Shown: positions 55,945-64,000 of the stretch, one piece after another | Layout: every line of letters starts with the position of its first letter | Numbering within the stretch: the first letter of the stretch is position 1 | From: Maniola hyperantus | Taxonomy: Eukaryota; Arthropoda; Insecta; Lepidoptera; Nymphalidae | NCBI RefSeq assembly: GCF_902806685.2 | Contig: NC_048545.1 | Span: 4,699,852 to 4,763,851, forward strand | DNA length: 64,000 bases | Reading direction: 5' to 3' | Notes under the pieces: generated by a model | The model's input: the letters and a program-made list of their open reading frames with translations, nothing else | Databases searched by the model: none | Told to the model about the DNA's origin: nothing | Translations under genes and position numbers: made by a program

Positions 55945-58689
55945 TTAGTACTTCACATGATTCGATGGTACTGATGGGTAGAAGATACATTATATATGTA
56001 TAGGTAGTCAAATACCCAATACCAATTTCATTTTCTTTGACAGACAAGCGGCGAATCATGATTGAATACTTCGGAAAGGGGTCTATTACACAGTCATGCG
56101 ATACGCGATATCGCGATCCTGTAACGAGGAAGTATTGATAATATTGACGATATCGACGAAACGCAATATATCCGGATGTTCTTGAAATAAATCCAGTACC
56201 TTTTCAGTCCTTGAACTTTTGCGGTGGACCAAACTTTTCAACGACAATTTTAAGATAAACGGTATTGAGTAATAAAATAATTTTAAAAAGTGAAAGGCTG
56301 AAACATAACTGATGACATTCTAAGACGAGGTCGTCGAGTCTATATTATTCTAACGGAAATCGATGGCTAACCGTACTCAGAGTATTAAAACTAATCAATG
56401 TATCCTGCCTCTTTAAATAAGTAATTAATATGTTAGTTATAGCAATAACGCTTTAAATTTTTGTATATCTGAATTGATTATCTAGGAATCATTTGAATTC
56501 GTGAGACGCCTACACATCTGTCAATAACCGCAACTCTTCAACAAAACAAAAAGAGTTAGTTGCACACAGGTTAATCCAACGATAGGATATTTTGTAGACA
56601 TTTTCAACATAACAATTTGTTTGAGATATTTATGTTAGCTATTTTAGTAAAAAAATCTAAAACAAGACTTAACACTTGCTTATAGTATTCCCCTGCGTAT
56701 TCTATCTACCTACTAATTTACATCACAATAAGAGAAAGAGATTTTTCATTTTAATTTTTTTCGAACACGAGTTGAACACGAGGTAAACAACCGTTGAACA
56801 GGCTTGAACGCTTTCCTGACAATATAGCGCCTCATATGTCATCGTGACGTCACCTGCTGCTCGATTGCGGGAACACTGCTTCAATCATTATTACAATCCC
56901 AATCGTTGTGATTGGCTGAATTTATGGTATTTTTGTTGCAACAATACATTGTAACCAATAGTAAGCGAGCATCAACCAATCGGAGATGATTGCGATCGTG
57001 ACATTGTATCTGTTATTCTACCGCAATCGAGAGGCTGTATTTATGTACGAAACCATACGAAACTCACACTCTAGACACGCAACTGTTTACAAGTAGTTGA
57101 CGTAACCAACCATTCGGCCAATCACAATCGTTTACACGTGACTAAAGTAGACAGAAAAACATTTTCTTTCTCGGTTTTCTCTTAAATAATTTCGTTTTTT
57201 TCTTAACTGACTAAATAGTTGGTTTCCAAAATTCATATTTAATACGGATTAGATGCTATATTTTACATGCTGTCGAATGCTGCATGCTATTAGATGATAG
57301 ACTAGATGAGGTACTTATAGGCTAGAATAAAGTACTATTTCTTGGTATTTAATAATAGAGAACAGTTTCGTGCTTAAATTGCTAACTACGAGCAATATTT
57401 AGCCGACAAGTTTTGGAATGGTCAGGTGCAAACTGCCGTATATGCTGGGTGCAGTGGGTGCAATACATTTTGAAGCAAAAAACCCTATGAGGAAACTGAG
57501 TGACACCGCAAGTTTATATACTTGTTTACTGAAAAGGCAATAATTTACCTTTACTACTTCCACTGCTGTATTTAAAATAAGACACTCTACTAATCCAATA
57601 TTAATACTAAGTACCTACTTACCAATTGAATCTCATTACAAAACTTCAACTTAGTAGAACCACACGAGTAGATATTATGTAGTACTATACAAAATAATCA
57701 AATAAAGGGTTCTCATATTAGTAGAGAGACCGAAACACTTTGGCATTTATAATATTGTATGAAAGTATGGATGTCGTGGAGCTTAGCGATGATTTCCTGT
57801 TGGCTATATTATATCGAACTGGGTTGTGCGTATACTAAATAATGTGAGGCATATCTATATTTTTGTGTACAAGCGTATCCAAAATCCATCCTCAAATCAC
57901 AGACAATGTAGCTAGGACTCCATTATTTTACGATGACTATGCGGAAACTTCGACATATATATAAAACAGTAGTTTATTCTAATTAATATTGGACTCACAT
58001 AAAGTTAACGAGACAGAAAGGTAGGCCTATTTTATTCGAATGCACGAAACAAGTTTTAAGCCCGTTATAGAGTGTGAGGTGAGGAAGTAAGTTCCAGTTC
58101 TGTTGGAATAAAGAACTATAATTTATTGGTGGCGATACACGTTTTATGCTGATAATACAATATTCACACGACTCAAGGGTCGCACGTGCCGCTTCTGCTG
58201 CAGCTGACGTCCGCGTCAGTCGCATCTTTACCCGACAACGGCAAGGCTAAAAGGAATGGTTATGATCTTAGCAGTGTATGTATGTAGGTTTGTATTTATG
58301 ACACCACAAGCCCATCATCACTTTCCATTAGGTAGAATTGTGGTCGAGTGGTTTTTATTATAGGCATCTATAATTTTTAAAAATGTTCTACCGTAGCGCG
58401 TAAACTACTGGGCCATTTTGATAAATTTGAGATGTAAATCGATTCGTTATTATAGTCCGTGTGGTAAATGACATTTTATACCTACATTTTAGAAGATTTT
58501 TTTTTGCTATTGTATGTAGTGGGATATCTCATGTCATATGAAAGAAAAGAAAATTCTGAGTTCATGAGTATAAATATACTTAGTACTAAGTATACTAAAA
58601 TAACACCAAGAGACAGGATACAACTATATTTCAATATTTATTAAGAGAAGTACCTAAACGTATTTTAGTTTGCAACTTTATTATTATTA

Positions 58690-58841
58690 GGGTCTGTTTC
58701 ACAATCGCCAGATATACTTTATCTATCGGATAAATATGACACTTTGACGGATTTTCAATACAAAAACTGTCATAACGTCAAATTTATTCGTTATATCGTT
58801 ATCTATAGATAAAGCTTATCTGGAGGTTGTGAAACAGGCCC
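58690..58841. mobile_element. 152-bp MITE with TTA target duplication
   Basis: Left GGGTCTGTTTCACAATCGCC pairs with right GGAGGTTGTGAAACAGGCCC. TTA flanks both sides (58687-58689, 58842-58844). Inner arms (GATATACTTTATCTATCG / CTATAGATAAAGCTTATC) extend the pairing, so nearly the whole element can fold back. TTA duplication points to the PIF/Harbinger group. Confidence 0.8.
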
Positions 58842-59158
58842 TTAGAGTGCGCCTGCAACGTGCGGTATCACGTTCCTAATGTGCAATCAACTTAAAGCTC
58901 TTAAATATTGTAGCGTGACCTTAAAATTGCAGATTTATGATTAATTTCAAAAACAATTGCTCCAGTTCTTTTTCTTATTAAATTAACTGATGTTGCCAGT
59001 TTAATAATAGCGACCGGACGTTTTGGAATAACTTTAAAGTTGTTAATTAATAGTTAACGTAATTTGATTCACTGTTTTGAAAATGAATACATGTTAATAC
59101 ATATTCATAATGATTAAACTTTGAATCAGTATTGCATATAAACTTTATAATTATTACT

Positions 59159-59372
59159 TACTAGATGATGCCCGCGACTTCGTCCGCGTGGATTAAGATT
59201 TTTTAGATCCCGTTGGAACTCATTGATTTTTCCGTGATAAAAAATTGCCTACGTCCATCCCCGTGATGGAATCTATCTCTGTACCCACCAAATTTTGATT
59301 TTGAAGATGGACCGTGAAAAGCTAGCAGACAGACAGAAATACACTTTCGGATTTACAATTTTAGTATGGATA
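59159..59372 (-). repeat. Helitron-like dispersed repeat, type A
   Basis: ACTAGATGATGCCCGCGACT, 'CCCTTGGAACTCATTG'-like body, 'ACCGTGAAAAGCTAGCAGAC', end ACACTTTCGGATTTACAATT. Confidence 0.8.
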
Positions 59373-59654
59373 TGGATAGCAAATAGAGCAAATAGAGACA
59401 AATGTCATAAAATACTTTTCTATTCAAAAATTTTATCTGTTGTAATTAGGTACCTAACATAAAAGTAGATAATAGAACTCGCCAGGTGGTAATTACCTTG
59501 GCATATCGAATTTATATAAACACAAAATTCATTTTAGATTACGCAATAGTTATTAAATATTGGCCAAGAAGAAGTGCAATCGACCCCGATCGGATGCTCC
59601 GCATCTAGCAATAGTGTTAATAATTATGACAATATTCTCGCAACCAACCTATAA

Positions 59655-59792
59655 CTTTCATCATCATTATTATCAACCCGTTGCTGGCTCACTACGGAGC
59701 ACAGTCATGTCTCCTCTCAGTATGAAAAGGGTTTGGCTATGGCCACACAAGTGTGGTCTGTGGATTGGCAGACTTTACATATCTTTGAGCAC
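59655..59792 (-). mobile_element. tRNA-derived SINE (family 1), 3' fragment
   Basis: 'CGTTGCTGGCTCACTACGGA', 'GGGTTTGGCTATGGCCACAC' and 'GGATTGGCAGACTTTACATA' on the plus strand are the minus version of the SINE 3' body. It is cut at about 59792 by the next element. Confidence 0.7.
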
Positions 59793-59945
59793 ATTATGCA
59801 GAAAATTTGTACATTGACCTTTAGAAAGAGATAGTGGTTTTGTACAGCGTTGACTCCGTCGTTGAGACCGACAAAACGTCACATACATAGATATAAATGA
59901 CTGAGACAACGCTCTACAAAGCCGGAATATATTCTTGCCAGCTAC
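59793..59945. mobile_element. MITE of the 20377/32449 family, termini lost
   Basis: 'TTGTACATTGACCTTTAGAA', 'CGTTGAGACCGACAAAACGT' and 'CGCTCTACAAAGCCGGAATA' follow the family order, but neither terminus has CAGTACGCGGCA. Confidence 0.65.
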
Positions 59946-60099
59946 TGCTTAGTAGTACCCTTTAGATACAGAAGGCTTACCCCACAAAGACGTTTAAATA
60001 AATACTTATAGCTGTTACGAAGCAATAAAGCGCAATTTAGAGCGCCAAACGCTGCAGCTTGAAATTTAATAAATACGTCTCTTTTTATCGCGTTCATTT

Positions 60100-60121
60100 T
60101 CTCTCTCTCTCTCTCTCTCTC
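60100..60121. repeat. (TC)11 microsatellite
   Basis: Uninterrupted TC dinucleotide run of about 22 bases. Confidence 0.9.
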
Positions 60122-61412
60122 CCTGATAAGAGATAAGATTTACGCAAGTGTTAATAACAAAAATTGCTATATGCGCTAGCTGTAGAAGTACCTATGGATA
60201 AACTCGAGCCACAAAATAAGGCATCGAAACAAGTCCATTTACTTTAAGTTCGGTAAATGTATGTAATATGTTCGGTATCGAATATCATTATTTCGATACT
60301 CTAAATCAACAAATGTTGTCGAGATTTGGAATCTCGTACGAAGCCTACCGATATTGATACAAAAGTCATTAATATTTTCATAATATATCAACATTTTAGA
60401 ACAACAATATATTATTTTATATCAACGCTTCACAAGTTGTCTACAGTCTACAGTCTACACACTACTCAGTAAGGTGAGGCGATCGAAGTTTTTAGCTTGT
60501 ATTACGAAGATAAACGCGTGTAAAGCTCCTCTCGGTAGAGAAGTTGAAAAATCGCTTTTTATTAACTAAGTATATTATATTCAATTTTTGGTTTATCCAT
60601 AGTATTTTGTTTCGTGACTATTAAAATATGTGAGCAGAATTAGGTACTCTTAAACAAAGAGTCTCAATTTTTTTTTCCGGAGATTTTTCTTCTTTATTAT
60701 AAGAACATACAGAGGAGTGAAATCTTTTTATAAGTCTTCATTATAGATCAAAGATCTTGTAGGAAATACCTACTTATAAATAAAGAAAGGAAATCTACTA
60801 ACTTTGGCTGGCTTTTAAAAGCAAGCTTATAAGTTTATAAGTACTTTTTTATTGCTGGAAAAGAAATAATTTAATTGGCTAATAACTACCATTTTACACT
60901 AGTTTGTGACACATTATGAACTGACAGTTTCTATCTAACTAAGTATTGCAACGATAGCAAAGCATAAAGTTCGATAATGTTATGCGCTTGCAAAATGGAC
61001 ACACCCATTTCTTGACCACACGGATACTGAATTATAGTAGGAATTTATTGCCAACGAAGTTATTCGTAACGCAAGGATAGATAACCTCTAGTGATAAATT
61101 TCTGTACTATGTATTTTCTTGTGATGGCATCATATATTGTAACAAATGTGTTTGTCGTTTTCTTGTTTTACAATCATATATCAAAGTAAATAATTGTGAG
61201 CGTAGATCATGTAAACCAACTAACAAATCACTACACTACACTACAATCTCTACTTGAAAATGATTATTGTATTCTAAGTATAGTTTCGAGCTTGTGCACG
61301 TTTGCGAGGTTAACTGCATGGTCGTGATGAACGCGAGAAAGCTGTCGTGGATATTTCACTGATTCTATCAACTTCGAATTGGACAAATTGGTTTATATAT
61401 TACTATTACCTA

Positions 61413-61640
61413 ACTAGATAATGCCCGCGACTTCATCCGCGTGGATTTAGGTTTTTAAAAATCCCGTGGGAACCCTTTAATTTTCCGGAATAAAAAGTAG
61501 CCTAAAGTATGTACTTCCCCGGGATGTCTGCTAACCCTGTACCAAATTTCATCAAAATTACATGAACTATTGGGCCGTGAAAAGCTAGCAGACAGTCAGA
61601 CAGACAGACACACTTACGCATTTAAAATATTAAGGATGGA
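61413..61640 (-). repeat. Helitron-like dispersed repeat, type A, full length
   Basis: ACTAGATAATGCCCGCGACT, 'AAAAATCCCGTGGGAACCC', 'CATCAAAATTACATGAACTA', and end CACACTTACGCATTTAAAAT with a CAGACAGACAGA run. Confidence 0.8.
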
Positions 61641-61732
61641 TTTGTGACGTGGTATAAATAAATTTTATTGACTAAATGCACTTATTTTATCTTAGACTTC
61701 ACTTCGTTTATATTTTTCGCACTTTCCATTCG

Positions 61733-61860
61733 ATCAGCCTGTATACGTCTACTGCTGAATATAAACCTTTGCGAAAAAACGCCACCAAACATGGTCCTCC
61801 GCTTTCCTGATCCATCGGCTTTCTAGCATCTTCTTCAGGTCACGTCGTCCATTATGTCTA
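61733..61860 (-). mobile_element. RTE-type LINE tail fragment, second subfamily
   Basis: 'GTATACGTCTACTGCTGAAT', 'GTCCTCCGCTTTCCTGATCC' and 'TTCAGGTCACGTCGTCCATT' are the minus-strand ACGTC-CACTGCTG type tail found in insect RTE-like elements. It differs from the 18418 subfamily. Confidence 0.6.
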
Positions 61861-61959
61861 TAAGTAAATCCTAGTATTATCGAGCCTAGTGGTTCGACAT
61901 TTAATCCATTTGTATATTCGTATATCGTTATTGTACTTACTAGTTAATTTAAATAACGG

Positions 61960-62210
61960 GGGAAAGGTCCTGGCATAGGACTGATCAGGAATCAGGATAC
62001 CGGCTGAAAATCAGCGTTATCTCTTGTGTATGTACAAAGCGTACAGCATTATGCTGAGCTGGAACTTTTTTGTGGGCTATGCCACGGATGGCATGAGTTT
62101 ATTCCGGCGCTTCTTCTTTACGCTTTAATGCTCAAATGGCGGAAGCGCTGAGATAACCAACCCACCCTTAGCACTAATTCCAAAATAAATGTTTTTCTTT
62201 CTTTCTTCTT
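61960..62210 (+). mobile_element. LINE 3' tail with TTTC repeats
   Basis: 'GCTGAAAATCAGCGTTATCT', 'GTGGGCTATGCCACGGATGG', 'GGCGGAAGCGCTGAGATAAC' and AATAAATGTTTTTCTTTC followed by (TTTC)n. I recall this tail from lepidopteran LINEs. It ends about 130 bp before the exon at 62344. Confidence 0.55.
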
Positions 62211-62343
62211 AATCATCCATCTGGCGAAACGACCAGAGCGTCCGCGTTTTATTAAAAAAAATACTAGTTTATAAAAAATATTAATCAAGCATGGCTAGGC
62301 ATCTTTTAATTTGGTATATAATGTATATTTTCTTTGTTTTCAG

Positions 62344-62499
62344 GGCGCTCTTAGTAGCGCTATGTATCGTGTATGCAACGTCGCTGACGCCGCTAGCTCC
62401 GCACGGCGCCGCAGCTGACGACGACTGTGCGCTCTACCTCACGGGGCCAGGCCGCTCCTCCGCCTATGACTACAGTCTCAACTTACTGAAGGGAAACTT
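62344..62499 (+). CDS. predicted secreted protein, second coding exon (signal peptide and N-terminus)
   Basis: The acceptor is TTTCTTTGTTTTCAG and the donor AACTT|GTGAGTAC; 156 bases, phase 2 in and out. The translation reads ALLVALCIVYATSLTPLA (hydrophobic, signal-peptide-like), then PHGAAADDDCALYLTGPGR, then SSAYDYSLNLLKGN. GC content is far above its surroundings, as in the MPI exons. Joined to 50098-50111 it starts MMFSR. An unspliced start at 62291 is possible (MARHLLIWYIMYIFF) but would ignore the acceptor. I do not recognise the family; a peptide-hormone-like or other exported protein is possible. Later exons are outside the window. Confidence 0.6.
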
Positions 62500-62527
62500 G
62501 TGAGTACTACTTCATATTTTTCTATCA

Positions 62528-62805
62528 TCATCCTCATCATGATCAAGCCATAGCCGGCTACTTCTGAGCATGGGTCTCCCCTCAGAATGAGAAAGGATTT
62601 GGACGTAGCCTAACACGCTGGCCAAATACGGATTGGCAGACTTCGCACACCTTTGAAAACATTATGGAGAACTTTCAGGAATGCTGCTTTCCTCACGTTT
62701 TCCTTCGCCGTTGAAACAAGTTATGCTTAATCGCTTGAAACATAAATCCGAAAAGTTAGAGTTGCGTACCTAAGATCGAAACCCGGACCCCCTAATTAAG
62801 AGCCC
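62528..62805 (-). mobile_element. tRNA-derived SINE (family 1), near full length
   Basis: The plus strand reads 'GCCATAGCCGGCTACTTCTG', 'CTCAGAATGAGAAAGGATTT', 'TTTGAAAACATTATGGAGAA' and 'AAGATCGAAACCCGGACCCC', the last being box B on the minus strand. It inserted 30 bp downstream of the 62499 donor. Confidence 0.75.
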
Positions 62806-62844
62806 GCTTTTAAATAAACTATTAATACATACATTTTCGTATTC

Positions 62845-63065
62845 GTGCCTTTTGGTGTGGAGACCTTGGGGCCGTGGAGCCCGGGGGCTCGAGCTCTTTT
62901 TGAAGAAATTGCGAAAAGAGTTATGGAGTCAACCGGGGACCCGAAAGCTGGCAGCTACCTTGGTCAAAGAATTAGTTTGGCCATCCAAAGGGGTAATGCT
63001 GCCAGCATCTTGGGTACAATGCCTCGCTGCGGTGGTCTCGATGAGGTTTTAGATTTAATTTAATT
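62845..63065 (+). mobile_element. probable LINE ORF2 C-terminus
   Basis: A short frame encodes VPFGVETLGPWSPGARALF, KRVMESTGDPKAGSYLGQRI and SLAIQRGNAASILGT, which I recall as the C-terminus of a family of insect non-LTR retrotransposon proteins. It is followed by AT-rich (TTTAATTTAATTTA) tail-like DNA. It is an intact but isolated fragment. It cannot be excluded that it is a host exon, since no search was possible. Confidence 0.5.
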
Positions 63066-63069
63066 TATT

Positions 63070-63635
63070 TTAGTTTTAATTTAATGTTCTTTTAAATTAG
63101 CTTACAAATTAAATATTGAATAACTAAAACGTATGAACACGATGTGACAGCTGAAATACCGATGTCAGGGCTCCGTGATCGGCCCAATGTCGCCGGCAGT
63201 AAGAGCGTGGGACGTAATTACCATTGCATCATATATACCCTGCAAACTTGACACACTTGCTAACACTCATTACTATTACTTTCTTTATCTCACGCTGAAC
63301 TCGTTTCTTTAAGTCACGTTTTTGTTTCTCCGTTTATACGCAAATAAACATCTTTAAGTAGGTACCTCTTTTTATCTCTGGTATTAATCAAATTACTTTA
63401 ATTTTTCTTTTAATTAAATATGAGAGCTTACTTGTTTCATTTGCATAATGTATGCAAAAATGAAATACTTTATTATAATCAGTTGAAATAATTTGATTTT
63501 TAATTGCTGAACAAGTATAAACAAGTATAATTGAACTCCTTACCAGCACAATATTATATTGTATGAGCCAATTTTGAACAGATTATTTCAGTTCCGACTC
63601 ATCAAACTCAAAATCGCCTGTGCCAAAGTAGTAAT
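63070..63635. other. no gene seen
   Basis: AT-rich, probably intron 2 of the predicted secreted-protein gene. Nothing recognised. Confidence 0.4.
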
Positions 63636-63774
63636 CCTCGAAAAATGTCGTCTGCTGGTTTTTACGTCCCATCCACTTAATGAAATTACAATACATGCTA
63701 CTTTTATTTTGGAAAAGTGGAGTTCCCACGGGATTAACCGAAATCCACGCTGACTATGTCGCGAACATCTAGTA
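63636..63774 (+). repeat. Helitron-like dispersed repeat, type A, 3' part
   Basis: 'GCTGGTTTTTACGTCCCATC', 'GGAGTTCCCACGGGATTAAC', 'ATCCACGCTGACTATGTCGC' and CATCTAGT. Diverged and 5'-truncated. Confidence 0.65.
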
Positions 63775-64000
63775 ATAGAATAATCGCCAAAATTGACATA
63801 TTTTACCAAGCGAGGTCATCGATCTCCGATTGGCTTAAATTCCTACTGTCTTCGATTTCTTTATGTTAGTAACCCAGTTTTTTGTTTTCTATTTCCGGTC
63901 ACATGAGCGATTACCATAAATATTGTGTAAATGAAGATGAGTCGCTAAGCTGCATACAGAATTGTTGTTGTTAGAAATCTTACATAGTATAAATTCAGTC
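63775..64000. other. right edge, no gene seen
   Basis: No exon or repeat recognised in the last 226 bases. Confidence 0.4.

Larger units (their letters stand above)
50112..62343 (+). other. predicted 12.2-kb intron 1, repeat-rich
   Basis: Starts GTAAAC and ends with the strong acceptor TTTTCTTTGTTTTCAG. It holds several type A and B repeats, a type C pair, a TTA-flanked MITE, hairpins and LINE tails, listed separately. Stretches 51070-52230, 52700-53410, 53750-54450, 55040-55880, 55950-58680 and 60130-61410 show nothing I can name. The 56770-57170 block has several ATTGG/CCAAT motifs and a TGACGTCAC site, so it could be regulatory or a diverged element. Confidence 0.4.

Noticed and set aside
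57995..58225. Minus-strand frame starting MRLTRTSAAAEAARATLES
   Set aside because: The first 20 codons are GC-rich and look exon-like, but no convincing donor follows and the rest is low-quality AT-rich translation. Kept only as a weak possibility.
62852..63052. Second overlapping frame in the LINE-like fragment
   Set aside because: Out-of-frame shadow of the 62845-63065 frame.

Overview
This window reads as nuclear DNA from a moth or butterfly (Lepidoptera). It is AT-rich, its genes are split by GT..AG introns, and it is full of short dispersed repeats that I recognise as typical of lepidopteran genomes: Helitron-like units carrying 'GCCCGCGACTTCGTCCGCGTGG', 'CCGGCCAAGTGCGAGT' units with (CAGA)n tracts, tRNA-derived SINEs and RTE-type LINE tails. 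The species cannot be named from this. Family names for repeats come from memory of such sequences, not from a search.

Genes. (1) 3981-4284, minus: the first coding exon of a probable homeobox gene, tentatively rough (ro); the homeodomain exon is not seen and should lie beyond the left edge. (2) 5133-5939, plus: a two-exon gene for a predicted secreted protein of about 242 residues that I do not recognise, divergent from gene 1. (3) 9817-17871, plus: a complete mannose-6-phosphate isomerase gene (MPI type I, six coding exons, 404 residues, all metal ligands and both family signatures present). It is the one securely identified gene. (4) 50098 to 62499 and beyond, plus: an inferred secreted-protein gene. 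A 14-base coding exon (50098-50111) and an exon 12.2 kb downstream (62344-62499) join in matching phase to give a clean signal peptide. The gene runs off the right edge.

Everything else is repeat or sequence in which I see nothing. The 31.7 kb from 18.1 to 49.8 kb has no supportable gene. It holds terminal-inverted-repeat MITEs of at least five kinds (several with TA or TTA target duplications), SINEs, LINE tails, Helitron-like copies and one broken reading frame of unknown origin (31388-31654, minus). MPI introns carry the same repeats, and intron 5 is largely made of one.

The points most worth a second look are the near-identical 117-bp copy of MPI's last coding exon in its own 3' UTR, a scatter of perfect inverted repeats with loops of only 1-4 bases, the unrecognised secreted proteins, and nested MITE structures. 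I did not find a convincing new multi-gene system.
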